DNA of 64,000 nucleotides from Guyparkeria hydrothermalis (GCF_023555375.1 NZ_JAJSEE010000001.1:248001-312000); one strand, 5' to 3'; numbered from the stretch's first letter, positions 48,578 through 60,142 are shown. A program made the numbers and translations. The notes: a model not told the origin generated them from the letters alone.

Positions 48578-48602
48578 TATGACCGGAGAATAGCTTTTCA
48601 AG
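48578..48602 (-). promoter_or_regulatory. Possible heat-shock (sigma-32-like) promoter of lon
   Basis: A -35-like CTTGAAA (48596-48602, minus strand) lies about 100 bp upstream of lon, with CGGTCATA about 10 bp downstream as a weak -10. The -35 fits the sigma-32 consensus well; the -10 does not fit cleanly. Confidence 0.35.
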
Positions 48603-48652
48603 CGGGTTCTGTCAGAAACCGGGCGCGCAAAACGCTTGCCGTGCCCCACATG

Positions 48653-48678
48653 AAAACACCCCGGACAGGCCGGGGTGC
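48653..48678 (-). terminator. Terminator after clpX
   Basis: On the minus strand CACCCCGG and CCGGGGTG form a stem around a short loop, followed by TTTT, about 30 bp past the clpX stop. It separates the clp genes from lon. Confidence 0.75.
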
Positions 48679-48707
48679 AGGGGTCGGGACAAGCAAAGGC
48701 GAGCGGA

Positions 48708-50036
48708 TCAACGATCCGACGAAGCCTTGTCGTGCTCGGCGGCCGTCTCGTCGCCCTTCGTCTCTTCTGCCGACTCGCCGCGGCCCTTGCCGTAGACGAT
48801 GTAGGGCTCCGACTCGGCGCGAACCACCGCCCCGTCGACCACCACCTTCTCGACGTTCGAGAGCGACGGCACCTCGTACATGGTGTCGAGCAGGATGTGC
48901 TCCATGATCGTGCGCAGACCACGCGCGCCGGTGCGGCGACGGATGGCCTTCTTGGCGATCTCGCGCAGGGCGTCCTCGCGGAATTCGAGCTCGACGTCCT
49001 CCATCTCGAACAGGCGCTCGTACTGCTTGGTCAGCGCGTTCTTCGGCTCGGTCAGGATGCGGATCAGCGCGTCCTCGTCGAGCTCCGTGAGCGTGGCGAT
49101 GACCGGCAGGCGGCCGATGAACTCGGGGATCAGGCCGAAGCGGGTCAGGTCTTCCGACTCGATCTGCGCCATCAATTCGTCGGTGGCCTTCTGGTCGAGC
49201 TCGGACTTCACCTCGGCGGAGAAGCCGATGCCGCCCTTCTCGACCCGCTGGCGAATGATGTTCTCGAGCCCCGCGAACGCGCCGCCGACGATGAACAGCA
49301 TGTTGCTGGTATCGATCTGGACGAATTCCTGCTGCGGGTGCTTGCGCCCGCCCTGCGGCGGCACCGAGGCTGTGGTGCCCTCGATCATCTTCAGGAGCGC
49401 CTGCTGCACGCCCTCGCCCGAGACGTCGCGGGTGATCGACGGGTTCTCGGACTTGCGCGTGATCTTGTCGATCTCGTCGATGTAGATGATGCCGTGCTGG
49501 GCCTTCTCGACGTCGTAGTCGCAGCGCTGCAGGAGCTTCTGCAGGATGTTCTCGACGTCCTCGCCGACATAGCCCGCCTCGGTGAGCGTGGTCGCATCGG
49601 CGATGGTGAACGGCACGTCCAGCACGCGCGCCAGGGTCTGGGCCAGGAGCGTCTTGCCCGAACCGGTCGGGCCGATCAGCAGGATGTTCGACTTCGACAG
49701 CTCGACGTCGTCTTCCTCGGCATCACGGTGGCGCTCGCCGAACAGGTTGAGACGCTTGTAGTGGTTGTAGACGGCCACGGCCAGCGCGCGCTTGGCGGTC
49801 ATCTGGCCGATGACGTACTCGTCGAGTGCGGCGACCAGCTCGTGCGGGGTCGGCAGACGCTCGGGGCCGTTCTCGCCCTCGGCCTCCACCTCTTCACGCA
49901 GAATGTCGTTGCACAGTTCGACGCATTCGTCGCAGATGTAGATGTTCGGACCGGCGATCAGTTTCTTGACCTCGTCCTGGCTCTTGCCGCAGAACGAGCA
50001 GATCAGATCCTGCGTGTCTTTCGTCTTCTCAGCCAT
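48708..50036 (-). CDS. clpX: ATP-dependent Clp protease ATPase subunit ClpX
   Basis: Unfoldase partner of ClpP, 442 residues. The N-terminal zinc-binding domain has [11 protein letters not shown] and [10 protein letters not shown]. Walker A is [20 protein letters not shown] near residue 125 and Walker B is [11 protein letters not shown]. The pore loop GYVGED and the C-terminal sensor-2 [15 protein letters not shown] are present. It lies 120 bp downstream of clpP. Confidence 0.97.
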   Translation of the reverse strand: MAEKTKDTQDLICSFCGKSQDEVKKLIAGPNIYICDECVELCNDILREEVEAEGENGPERLPTPHELVAALDEYVIGQMTAKRALAVAVYNHYKRLNLFGERHRDAEEDDVELSKSNILLIGPTGSGKTLLAQTLARVLDVPFTIADATTLTEAGYVGEDVENILQKLLQRCDYDVEKAQHGIIYIDEIDKITRKSENPSITRDVSGEGVQQALLKMIEGTTASVPPQGGRKHPQQEFVQIDTSNMLFIVGGAFAGLENIIRQRVEKGGIGFSAEVKSELDQKATDELMAQIESEDLTRFGLIPEFIGRLPVIATLTELDEDALIRILTEPKNALTKQYERLFEMEDVELEFREDALREIAKKAIRRRTGARGLRTIMEHILLDTMYEVPSLSNVEKVVVDGAVVRAESEPYIVYGKGRGESAEETKGDETAAEHDKASSDR

Positions 50037-50156
50037 GGCTGTTCTCGTCGAACCTCGTGGGTCGGTGCGGCCGAGCGGTACCCGGCTCGGCCGGTCGGCT
50101 GAATGGGTCGCGACCGTTTTCCGGGCGCGATGGGCCTGGAGCGATCCGCCGGGGGA

Positions 50157-50804
50157 TCAGTCCGCCTTGCCGGCCTTCTGTCGGCTGGTGAGTACCTTGT
50201 CGACCAGATTGTAGTCGCAAGCCTGATCGGCCGTCATGAAGTTGTCGCGATCGGTGTCGCGCTCGAGCTGCTCGAGGCTCTTGCCGGTGTGATGCGACAG
50301 GATGCTGTTGAGACGCTCGCGCAGCTTGATGATCTCCTCGGCGTGGATCTTGATGTCCGAGGCCTGGCCCTGGAAGCCGCCCAGCGGCTGGTGGATCATG
50401 ATGCGCGAGTTCGGCAGCGCGTAGCGCTTGCCCTCGGCCCCGCCGGCGAGCAGGAACGAGCCCATGCTGGCCGCCTGGCCGATGCAGAGCGTCGAGACGT
50501 CGGGCTTGATGAACTGCATGGTGTCGTAGATCGCCATGCCGGCGGTGACCACGCCACCCGGCGAGTTGATGTAGAGGTGGATGTCCTTGTCCGGGTTCTC
50601 GGACTCGAGGAACAGCAGCTGGGCAACGATCAGGTTGGCCATCTGGTCCTCGATCGGACCGACCACGAAGATCACCCGCTCCTTGAGCAGGCGCGAGTAG
50701 ATGTCGTAGGCGCGCTCGCCCCGGGAGCTCTGCTCGACAACCATCGGTACCAGGGCATTCATTTCCGGTTGGCCGCCATGGTGGCTTTCAAACGCCTCTT
50801 TCAT
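50157..50804 (-). CDS. clpP: ATP-dependent Clp protease proteolytic subunit ClpP
   Basis: Tetradecameric serine protease, 215 residues. The catalytic Ser is in [14 protein letters not shown], the His in [12 protein letters not shown] and the Asp further on in [12 protein letters not shown]. The N-terminal region [20 protein letters not shown] matches mature ClpP, preceded by a propeptide of roughly 14 residues. It serves both ClpX (next gene) and ClpA (13696-15984). Confidence 0.97.
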   Translation of the reverse strand: MKEAFESHHGGQPEMNALVPMVVEQSSRGERAYDIYSRLLKERVIFVVGPIEDQMANLIVAQLLFLESENPDKDIHLYINSPGGVVTAGMAIYDTMQFIKPDVSTLCIGQAASMGSFLLAGGAEGKRYALPNSRIMIHQPLGGFQGQASDIKIHAEEIIKLRERLNSILSHHTGKSLEQLERDTDRDNFMTADQACDYNLVDKVLTSRQKAGKAD

Positions 50805-50879
50805 TCATCACCTCGGTATAAACGGTTCGGCCGCCTCGAGGGCGGCCAGATTCCAGTCAGCTATCGACTACCCGGGATT

Positions 50880-52172
50880 TCAGCCCTGCGGGTTCATCAG
50901 TTCCTTGAAGGGAACCTTCTTCTCGCTGACCTTGGCCTTGCCAAGGATATGCTCGACGGCCTGTTCTTCAAGGACCACGGTGCGGGCGTTGCTCATCATC
51001 TGGTGATCGCCCTTGTAGTGAGCGACCACCTGCTCTGGCTCGTCGTAGGCCTGAGCGATCTCGTTGATGAAGGCATCGACGCGCTCGTCTTCCGGCTTGA
51101 GGTCGGCTTCCTTGACCACTTCCATGATCACCAGACCCATGCGCACGCGCTTCTCGGCCTGCTCCTTGAACAGCGACGGATCGAGCTTGGAGGCATCCGC
51201 CTGCGGCATCTGGTTGCGGACGAACTGGTCGCGCATCGAGACGGCCTCGTCGTCGATCAGCGTCGAGGGCACATCGAACTCGAGCGAGTCGGTCAGGGCC
51301 TCGATGGTGCGATCCTTGTTGCGACGACGCATGGTCTGCTTGAGCTCGCGCTCCATGTTCTCGCGCACGTCCTCGCGCAGCTTGTCGGCCGAATCGGCGC
51401 CGAACTTCTTGGCGAACTCGTCATCGACCTCGGGCAGCACCTGCTCTTCGACCTGGGTGGCCTCGATCTCGAATTCGGCGGTCTTGCCGGCCAGGTGCTC
51501 GGCCTGGTATTCCTCCGGGAAGTTCACCTCGATCGTGACCGGCTCGCCCGGCTTGATGCCCTTCAGGCCCTTCTCGAAGTCCGGCAGCATCTGCCCTTCG
51601 CCCAGGATCACCTCGACGCCTTCGGCCGAGCCACCCTCGAAGGCCTCGCCGTCGATCTTGCCGACGAAGTTGATGGTGACCTTCTCGCCCTTGCGCGCCT
51701 TGTGACGCACCTTCTTCCAGTCCGCGTTCTGCTTGCGCAGGGTGTCGATCATCTCGTCGACGTCCTCGTCGGACACCTCGCTGGTCACGGTCTCGATCTT
51801 GAGCTTGGACAGGTCGCCCAGCTCGATCTCCGGGTAGACCTCGACGGCGGCGGTGAACTTCAGGGCCTCGCCGGCCTTGTTGTTCTCGATCGACTCGATG
51901 CTCGGCTGGCCGGCAACGCGCAGGTCGTTTTCCTCGACGGCCTTCTGGAAGCTCTGGCCCATGACGTCGCCGATCACGTCGTCACGCACCCGGCCGGCGT
52001 ACTGCATGCGGATCACCGACAGCGGGGCCTTGCCCGGACGGAACCCGTCGATGCGGACGCGACCGCGCATGTCCTTGAGACGCTTCTCGACCTGCTCGTC
52101 GATCTCGTTGGCGGGAACCTCGATCGCCAGGCGACGGGTCAGGCCTTCGGCCGGCTGCAATTCAACCTGCAT
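50880..52172 (-). CDS. tig: Trigger factor
   Basis: Ribosome-bound chaperone and peptidyl-prolyl isomerase, 430 residues (E. coli 432). The ribosome-binding tail holds the signature region GFRPGKAPLSVI near residue 44. The FKBP-type domain lies near 150-240 (KGEKVTINFVGKIDGEAFEG) and a helical C-terminal chaperone domain follows. ATG 52170-52172 gives family length; a longer in-frame start would run into tRNA-Leu. It is the first gene of the tig-clpP-clpX-lon-hupB-ppiD series. Confidence 0.97.
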   Translation of the reverse strand: MQVELQPAEGLTRRLAIEVPANEIDEQVEKRLKDMRGRVRIDGFRPGKAPLSVIRMQYAGRVRDDVIGDVMGQSFQKAVEENDLRVAGQPSIESIENNKAGEALKFTAAVEVYPEIELGDLSKLKIETVTSEVSDEDVDEMIDTLRKQNADWKKVRHKARKGEKVTINFVGKIDGEAFEGGSAEGVEVILGEGQMLPDFEKGLKGIKPGEPVTIEVNFPEEYQAEHLAGKTAEFEIEATQVEEQVLPEVDDEFAKKFGADSADKLREDVRENMERELKQTMRRRNKDRTIEALTDSLEFDVPSTLIDDEAVSMRDQFVRNQMPQADASKLDPSLFKEQAEKRVRMGLVIMEVVKEADLKPEDERVDAFINEIAQAYDEPEQVVAHYKGDHQMMSNARTVVLEEQAVEHILGKAKVSEKKVPFKELMNPQG

Positions 52173-52250
52173 GGATGCGATACCTCGAAAAAAACAAATG
52201 TCTGAATGTTGTTCGCCCCGCCAACGCGTGGCGGGACGCCTATCGGGATC

Positions 52251-52335
52251 TGGTGCGAGAGGAGAGACTCGAACTCTCACGCCGTCAGGCGCTGGTACCT
52301 AAAACCAGTGCGTCTACCAATTCCGCCACTCTCGC
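52251..52335 (-). tRNA. tRNA-Leu (anticodon UAG)
   Basis: An 85-nt class II tRNA on the minus strand with a variable arm. The acceptor stem GCGAGAG/CTCTCGC and encoded CCA are seen; the anticodon stem CTGGT/ACCAG encloses TTTAGGT (anticodon TAG) and the T-arm has GTTCGAGTC. It lies just upstream of tig, as in Pseudomonas. Confidence 0.96.
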
Positions 52336-52386
52336 CGGCTGGGGAACCGGTCGCGACGACCGCTTCCCAGACGTTCAAAGCCGGGC

Positions 52387-52414
52387 AGTATACCGGAGCG
52401 GCACGCGCGCCCAA
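52387..52414 (-). promoter_or_regulatory. Probable promoter of tRNA-Leu
   Basis: On the minus strand a good -10 TATACT (52387-52392) is preceded by a weak TTGGGC (52409-52414) with 16-bp spacing, about 50 bp upstream of the tRNA. Confidence 0.4.
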
Positions 52415-52442
52415 AGCGCGCTACCCGTGGGGCCGCCTGTCG

Positions 52443-53798
52443 TCAGAACGGCAGGCCGGGCATGCGCCCCTTCATGGCGCGCATCATCTTCTTCATGCCG
52501 CCGCCGGACAGCTTCTTCATCATGTCGCGCATGTCGCGGTACTGCTTGAGCAGGCGATTGACGTCTTGGACCTGCATGCCCGAGCCGTTCGCGATCCGGC
52601 GCTTGCGCGACCCCTTGATGATGTCGGGCCGCTGGCGCTCGCCCGGGGTCATCGAGTCGATGATCGCGATCATGCGCACGATGTCCTTGTCGTCGATGTG
52701 CTTTTGCGCATCGGCACCGAGCTTGCCCATGCCGGGCAGCTTGTCCATCAGGCCACCCATGCCGCCCATCTTGAGCATCTGGCTGAACTGGTCGCGCATG
52801 TCCTCGAGGGTGAAGCCCTTGCCCGAACGCACCTTGTCGGCCAGCGCCTTGGCCTTGTCGGCGTCGACCGTCTCCTGCGCCTGTTCCACCAGCGAGACCA
52901 CGTCGCCCATGCCGAGGATGCGCGAGGCGATCCGATCCGGGTGGAACGGCTCGAGCGCGTCGAGCTTCTCGCCCACGCCGAGGAACTTGATCGGCTTGCC
53001 GGTGACCTGACGCACCGACAGCGCCGCGCCGCCCCGGGCATCACCGTCGGCCTTGGTCAGGATCACCCCGGTCAGCGGCAGCTGCTCGTGGAAGGCCTGC
53101 GCCGTATTGGCCGCGTCCTGGCCGGTCATCGCGTCGACGACGAACAGCGTCTCGACCGGGTCGACCGCGCCGTGGATGCGGGCGACCTCGCCCATCATCT
53201 CCTCGTCGACGTGCAGGCGACCGGCGGTGTCGACGATCAGCACATCGTAGAACTTGAGCTCGGCCTCCTTGCGGGCGGCCTTGGCGATCTCGACCGGGTC
53301 CTGATCGCTGGTCGACGGGAAGAAGTCGACGCCGACCTGCTTGGCCACCGTCTCGAGCTGGTCGATCGCCGCCGGGCGATACACGTCCGCGGAGACCACC
53401 AGCACCTTTTTCTTCTGGTTGTTCTTGAGCCAGCGGCCGAGCTTGCCCGCGGTGGTGGTCTTGCCCGCGCCCTGCAGGCCGGCCATCAGGATCACGGCCG
53501 GCGGACGCGCGGCAAGATCGAGCTCGGCGTTCTCCGAGCCCATCAGGCGCGTCAGCTCGTCATTGACGATCTTGACGAACACCTGACCGGGCTGGAGGCT
53601 CTTGGCCACCTCGGCGCCGACGGCGCGCTCGCGCACGTCCTTGATGAACTCGCGCACCACCGGCAGGGCCACGTCGGCCTCCAGCAGTGCCATGCGCACC
53701 TCGCGCAGGGCATCCTTGATGTTGTCCTCGGTCAGGCGCCCCTGGCCCTTCAGGCCATCGAGCAATCCACCGAGTCGCTGGGAAAGGTTGTCAAACAT
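52443..53798 (-). CDS. ffh: Signal recognition particle protein Ffh (SRP54)
   Basis: GTPase that delivers nascent membrane proteins to FtsY/SecYEG; 451 residues (E. coli 453). The N domain opens MFDNLSQRLGGLLDGLKGQG. The G domain has GLQGAGKTTTAGKLGRWLK near residue 107, VDTAGRLHVDEEMM and TKADGDARGGAALS. The Met-rich M domain spans residues 300-451 with MKMGGMGGLMDKLPGM-type repeats and SGMQVQDVNRLLKQYRDM, which binds 4.5S RNA. Confidence 0.97.
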   Translation of the reverse strand: MFDNLSQRLGGLLDGLKGQGRLTEDNIKDALREVRMALLEADVALPVVREFIKDVRERAVGAEVAKSLQPGQVFVKIVNDELTRLMGSENAELDLAARPPAVILMAGLQGAGKTTTAGKLGRWLKNNQKKKVLVVSADVYRPAAIDQLETVAKQVGVDFFPSTSDQDPVEIAKAARKEAELKFYDVLIVDTAGRLHVDEEMMGEVARIHGAVDPVETLFVVDAMTGQDAANTAQAFHEQLPLTGVILTKADGDARGGAALSVRQVTGKPIKFLGVGEKLDALEPFHPDRIASRILGMGDVVSLVEQAQETVDADKAKALADKVRSGKGFTLEDMRDQFSQMLKMGGMGGLMDKLPGMGKLGADAQKHIDDKDIVRMIAIIDSMTPGERQRPDIIKGSRKRRIANGSGMQVQDVNRLLKQYRDMRDMMKKLSGGGMKKMMRAMKGRMPGLPF

Positions 53799-53881
53799 CG
53801 CTTGCCTCTCTCACTGCGGATGCCCCCGGTCCCAGGCGGGGCTCTGTCGAGCCTGACCGCCCGAACCGGACCGCGCCGCGA

Positions 53882-55735
<1,854 letters not shown>

Positions 55736-56096
55736 TCGAATTCCGGGTTGTTATGTACACCAATATGTACACAAAAGTTTTCACGAGCGATCGCCGGGTA
55801 GCGCGCGTTTGTGTCACGCCATGACCGGTTTGAAAGAGGGGCATTGTACAGAGATTGATTAGAACTTAATGACGAATCGTCTAAGCATGAATCCGCCGCC
55901 GGATTCTCACGAGGATCAGAGGCCGCGAAACAAGTAACAACCTGCTAGGCTAAATGTCGATCACGCCCCTCGGCCGACGCCTGACTCCAGCAATCCAAGT
56001 CAGGCCTCAACCGAGGGGCTTTTCCGTTCCGAAGGCCTGCCACGGGGCCCGCACCGGGAAGGCCAACAGGTGCTTGAAAAGAGCCTATCGTTCCAA
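55736..56096. other. Intergenic region typA-CRISPR trailer end, with orphan hairpin
   Basis: No gene is supported. It contains the putative typA promoter region and a strong hairpin at 55965-56023 whose T-rich tail reads on the plus strand, although no plus-strand gene precedes it here. No cas1 or cas2 is present on this side of the array. Confidence 0.55.
55965..56023 (+). terminator. Nested hairpin terminator without an obvious upstream gene
   Basis: The outer stem GCCCCTCGG (55965-55973) pairs with CCGAGGGGC (56011-56019), and the inner stem GCCTGACT (55979-55986) pairs with AGTCAGGC (55998-56005). TTTT follows at 56020. It could end a small RNA starting divergently from typA. Confidence 0.6.
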
Positions 56097-56400
56097 AGAA
56101 GACACCCCGCTCGCGCGGGGAGGACGATTCGGAAACCGATCAACCACCGGAAACAGCCAGAAACACCCCCGCTCGCGCGGGGAGGACGGCTCGATCTCGA
56201 TGCCCTTGGCGCCGACGGTGGAAACACCCCCGCTGACGCGGGGAGGACACCCTGCCGACGCTGGGCTGGAAGACCGAGGAAGAAACACCCCCGCTCGCGC
56301 GGGGAGGACGACGACGGGAACCCGTTGCGTCATCGCGTGCCGGAAACACCCCCGCTCGCGCGGGGAGGACTCGGCGGTGTCCTTGCGCTGCTTGGCGATA

Positions 56401-56600
56401 GCAGAAACACCCCCGCTCGCGCGGGGAGGTCTTCACGGACGCCAAGTACTGCGCTTCGTGGCCGGAAACACCCCAGTTTGCACGGGGAGATCACGCCTGC
56501 GGCCACAGTAGCAGCCTGATTCCAAGAAACACCTCCGTTCGCACGGGGAGGACGCGGTGTCGCCGGTCGAATCAAGCTGAATCTGGGAAACACCCCCGCT
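56401..56600. repeat. Duplicated array block, copy 1
   Basis: It contains three spacers and the variant repeats at 56464 and 56525, identical to 56890-57089. The shift is 489 bp, corresponding to eight repeat-spacer units. Confidence 0.9.
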
Positions 56601-56889
56601 CTCGCGGGGAGGACATCAGCGCGCAATAGCTGGCGGCATCCTCGTAGGAAACACCCCCGCTCGCGTGGGGAGGACCGCCGTGGCCTTCTTGGCCCAATGC
56701 CCGCGAGCGGAAACACCCCCGCTCGCGCGGGGAGGACTTCAGCAGGCCAAGCTCCATGGCGTTGACGGCAGAAACACCCCCGCTCGCGCGGGGAGGACCG
56801 CTGTAGTTCCTTGAGCTTGCGGCTCTTGGCGGAAACACCCCCGCTCGCGCGGGGAGGATTGCCCAATCCCGTGCAAGTGACCCTGGACG

Positions 56890-57089
56890 GCAGAAACACC
56901 CCCGCTCGCGCGGGGAGGTCTTCACGGACGCCAAGTACTGCGCTTCGTGGCCGGAAACACCCCAGTTTGCACGGGGAGATCACGCCTGCGGCCACAGTAG
57001 CAGCCTGATTCCAAGAAACACCTCCGTTCGCACGGGGAGGACGCGGTGTCGCCGGTCGAATCAAGCTGAATCTGGGAAACACCCCCGCT
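56890..57089. repeat. Duplicated array block, copy 2
   Basis: Identical to 56401-56600, including mutated repeat bases such as CCAGTTTGCACGGGGAGAT. The flanking spacers differ. Confidence 0.9.
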
Positions 57090-58141
57090 CGCGCGGGGAG
57101 GACTCGTCGCGGTCGCTGGTCAGCAGCTTGGACAGGGAAACACCCCCGCTCGCGCGGGGAGGTTGCAATAATCAACGCCACCACGCCGTCGATCTTGGAA
57201 ACACCCCTGCTCGTGGCGGGGAAGTCGACACCTTTTTTACCTCACGGCGAATCCTTAAGAGAAGCACCCCGCTCGCGCGGGGAAGGCTGCCACAGGTCGA
57301 TCAGCCGGGTCCGGTACTTGGAAACACCCCCGCTCGAGCGAGGAAGCCGGGTCCATTGTCATCTACGAGGAGGCCCAGCAAGAAACACCCCCGCTCTCGC
57401 GGGGAGGACGCATTCAGCGGCGGGGAGATCAGCCCGGAGATGGAAACACCCCCGCTCTCGCGGGGAGGACGTGCGCCAGACCGGGCCGTGGATGCGGGTG
57501 TCGGAAACACCCCCGCTCGCGCGGGGAAGGCCTTGCGCGCAGAGTGGCCAGGGTGATGCCGTAGGAAACACCCCCGCTCTCGCGGGGAGGACAGCCCCTC
57601 GACCAGCGCCATGATCTGCGCGTGGGAAACACCCCCACTAGCGCGGGGAGAACATCATGAAGTAATCCTTGCCGATCTTAGTGTCGGAAACACCCCCGCT
57701 CTCGCGGGGAGGACATCACCGAGGCTCGTGAGTGGATCGGTACGCCGGAAACACCCCCGCTCGCGCGGGGAGGACATATGCTGGAAGCGGGTCCACTGGT
57801 CCATCAGGGAAACACCCCCGTTCACGCGGGGAGGGCGTAAACACGATCTGGAAGTTGGTCTCGGCCTGGGAAACACCCCCGCTCAGGCGGGGAGGACTCG
57901 GTCACGTCTTCCATGTAGGTCTTCGTGATGGAAACACCCCCGCTGGCGCGAGGAGGACTGCATGACGATGCACCCGTCACGGACGTTGTAGGAAACACCC
58001 CCGCTCGCACGGAGAGGAATCGCGGTCGTGGGCGATCGTGCCGCAATGGATGGAAACACCCCCGCTCGCGCGGGGAGATGCTCGTGGCTTGGGGGCCGAA
58101 TACCTGCCACCTAGAAACACCCCCGCTTACGAGGGGAGGCC

Positions 58142-58298
58142 AGAAATATATTTGTTAAAGAGCCAAACTCCACAACTCAATATGTTGGGGTTTTTGGGAT
58201 TACGGGGTGTCGACGACGAGCAGATCGTACGGACCTCTTGTCTGGGACAGCGACTCCCGGGGCACCTTGACGACCAGTCAGTTGGGAGCCCCCGCCGG
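58142..58298 (-). promoter_or_regulatory. CRISPR leader with candidate crRNA promoter
   Basis: This 157-bp region between cas5e and the array is AT-richer next to the first repeat. On the minus strand TTGAGT (58175-58180) and TAACAA (58152-58157) lie 17 bp apart, ending about 10 bp before the first repeat. It is on the same strand as the cas operon. No cas1-cas2 fits in this space. Confidence 0.6.
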
Positions 58299-59012
58299 CT
58301 ACTCCATCATCCACTGAACTGTCACTCGGCGGTCTCGATAACGCTTGTCTTCACCGAACTGGACAGGCACGTCATTGAGGGTCATCACCTCGTCTCCCTC
58401 ATGCTCTCCTTCCAACACCCGGAAAGCAGGAGCCCTGCCCTTGGCGCTTGCCAGTTCACGGGCTGCGGAAAGGGCCTCGTCATGAGTCGCGTGGATGCCC
58501 TGGAAGATCATTTCCGTCGGCACGAAACTCTTCCTGCCGAGGAAGACATCCCATCGAGGCTCGACGAGTGCTTTGGCGATCGTCTCGGCTAGGTCGTCGG
58601 GCAAGCCCAGCACGACAGCGAATGCCATGTCCTGAATGGCATACCGGTAGGTCATCTTGATTGCTGTGCTGGAGGCCGTGCCATCCGCTTTCTTGGGGAT
58701 CAGAAGACTTTCCCATGGATCGTGGCCGTCATACCCGCTGCCGACCATGTGGAAGTCGCGCATCAGCGGAGGCCGTGGCACAGGCCGACCCTGTTCATCC
58801 GCGCGGGGGTAGGCTTCCACCCGTATATCACTCGATGCGAGGCGGGAGAGCAGTTCGTGCTGCTCTCCCGCCGCCCCCAGTGCACAGCAGATCAAACCGG
58901 TCACACCGGATCGGGTCGGGAAATCGAGGGTGTCCCGACGACCGAAGCGGGAATCATGCCCCCAAGACTGCAGGGGGGCCTCCAGCCACAAGAGCATGTT
59001 TCGATCGCCCAT
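58299..59012 (-). CDS. cas5e: Type I-E Cascade subunit Cas5e (CasD)
   Basis: Binds the 5' handle of crRNA in the Cascade complex; 237 residues. The N-terminal signature NMLLWLEAPLQSWGHDSRFG is the classical Cas5 motif, followed by TRSGVTGLICCALGAAGE. The family length (about 225-240) is met. It begins 2 bp after the cas7e stop and ends at the leader, where cas6e or cas1 would lie in the E. coli order. Confidence 0.95.
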   Translation of the reverse strand: MGDRNMLLWLEAPLQSWGHDSRFGRRDTLDFPTRSGVTGLICCALGAAGEQHELLSRLASSDIRVEAYPRADEQGRPVPRPPLMRDFHMVGSGYDGHDPWESLLIPKKADGTASSTAIKMTYRYAIQDMAFAVVLGLPDDLAETIAKALVEPRWDVFLGRKSFVPTEMIFQGIHATHDEALSAARELASAKGRAPAFRVLEGEHEGDEVMTLNDVPVQFGEDKRYRDRRVTVQWMME

Positions 59013-59014
59013 CC

Positions 59015-60106
59015 TCAGGCCTCCTCCACGGGAGCGGCATCCTCCACATGGCCCTTCAGTGCACCGACAAGGTCATCAATGCTGAAATCCTCCCGGTCAC
59101 CCCAGCGATAGTCACCCAGCTTCCCGTAAAGGGAGCCGAGCATCTTTTCCCGGCTGTCGATGAAACCGTCCAGCTCCCGAAGGCTCGGCTCCAGATAGCC
59201 CTGGCCTTGCGCTTGCACGGGGCGGTCGAACGGCACTTGGAGCCGTTGCCCCTTGCGGACCAGAACCCGTGCGTAATCCCAAGGACTGGCCCCGGACATG
59301 GTCGTCTGTCGGGCACCGGGGACGGCAATGAACAGCGCCTTGACGAATGACTCCACCGCATCGGCAAGGTTATCGGCCGGAATCTGCTCTGCCAGTTGCC
59401 CGAGATCGAGGCTCACGTAGCGGTAATACGTTGCTGAATTGAACTCGAGGCTTCCCATGTGGGCCGAGCCGCTCTCGTGCTCGGCCTCTTCATCGGGGTC
59501 GGCGTAATCATCGAGAGCGGTGAAAAACTCCACTTCGTTGGCCACCTTGTGGGTAGAGATGGCGTGGGCAAAAGAGGACGCTGCTTCCACGTTCATGTCG
59601 GGCAGCTTGGCGACCATGCGGCCAAAGAGTGCGATGTCCAGGGCGTTGAGGTGCTTCAGGCTCCGATCCTGGTCAAGAACCTTCTTCGCCTCTTTCCAGA
59701 GTGTCTTTTCCTTTACGCCAGAGGTATCGAAGTCGATAGAGTTGCCGTATCGGGCCAACGCCTCGACCTCGTTGTCACCGATGAACAGCAGAGTGTCCTT
59801 GGTCAGGATTTCCGCAAGACGATCCGCAAAAGCCTCGGCCGCCTGATGATCCGCACCCTGTGCCTTGCAGGCTGGCACCAGAAGCTCTTTGACTTTCTTG
59901 GTGCGTGTCCCGGCCTTTGCACCCAGGTCTCGCAGCGCCAGTCGCACCTGGCGTTTCCAGCACTGAGAACTAACCCGGGCCCGGGTCACTCCGCCAATGT
60001 TGGCGGTTTTCGGTGCGCCCACGTCATCCCGGTTCAGGCAGGTCACCGGAAACGACTGGAGAATATGAAACTCGATGCGAGTGTTCTTGAGGGAATTGTT
60101 TTCCAT
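59015..60106 (-). CDS. cas7e: Type I-E Cascade backbone subunit Cas7e (CasC)
   Basis: Six copies form the crRNA-binding backbone of Cascade; 363 residues. The signature start is RIEFHILQSFPVTCLNRDDV, followed by GGVTRARVSSQCWKRQVR near residue 40, diagnostic of the CasC family, and ATYYRYVSLDLGQLAEQIPA in the second half. It is 36 bp downstream of cas6e. Confidence 0.96.
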   Translation of the reverse strand: MENNSLKNTRIEFHILQSFPVTCLNRDDVGAPKTANIGGVTRARVSSQCWKRQVRLALRDLGAKAGTRTKKVKELLVPACKAQGADHQAAEAFADRLAEILTKDTLLFIGDNEVEALARYGNSIDFDTSGVKEKTLWKEAKKVLDQDRSLKHLNALDIALFGRMVAKLPDMNVEAASSFAHAISTHKVANEVEFFTALDDYADPDEEAEHESGSAHMGSLEFNSATYYRYVSLDLGQLAEQIPADNLADAVESFVKALFIAVPGARQTTMSGASPWDYARVLVRKGQRLQVPFDRPVQAQGQGYLEPSLRELDGFIDSREKMLGSLYGKLGDYRWGDREDFSIDDLVGALKGHVEDAAPVEEA

Positions 60107-60142
60107 GACTTCTTCCTTTCTCGATTGCTGGTAGCCGCCCCT

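Larger units (their letters stand above)
56097..58141 (-). CRISPR. Type I-E CRISPR array, 34 repeats and 33 spacers
   Basis: 34 repeats of about 29 nt separated by about 32-nt spacers, with a period of 61 bp. On the plus strand the consensus begins GGAAACACCCCCGCTC and ends GCGCGGGGAGGAC; read on the minus strand it matches the E. coli I-E repeat layout (CCCCGC...GCGGGG stem with a 3' GTGTTTCC handle), so crRNA is transcribed leftwards from the leader at 58142. Degenerate repeats occur at 56464, 56525, 56953, 57014, 57197, 57258, 57320 and at both ends. Three spacers occur twice (see the duplication entry), leaving 30 unique spacers. All spacer targets are unknown from this window. Confidence 0.97.

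Noticed and set aside
55965-56023. Integron attC site
   Set aside because: The nested hairpin is superficially attC-like but lacks the GTTRRRY/RYYYAAC core sites, and no cassette or integrase is present.
56070-57612. Several open frames across the CRISPR array on both strands
   Set aside because: They encode periodic peptides such as ETPPLARGG or SPRERGCF every 20-21 residues, which is just the 61-bp repeat period translated.
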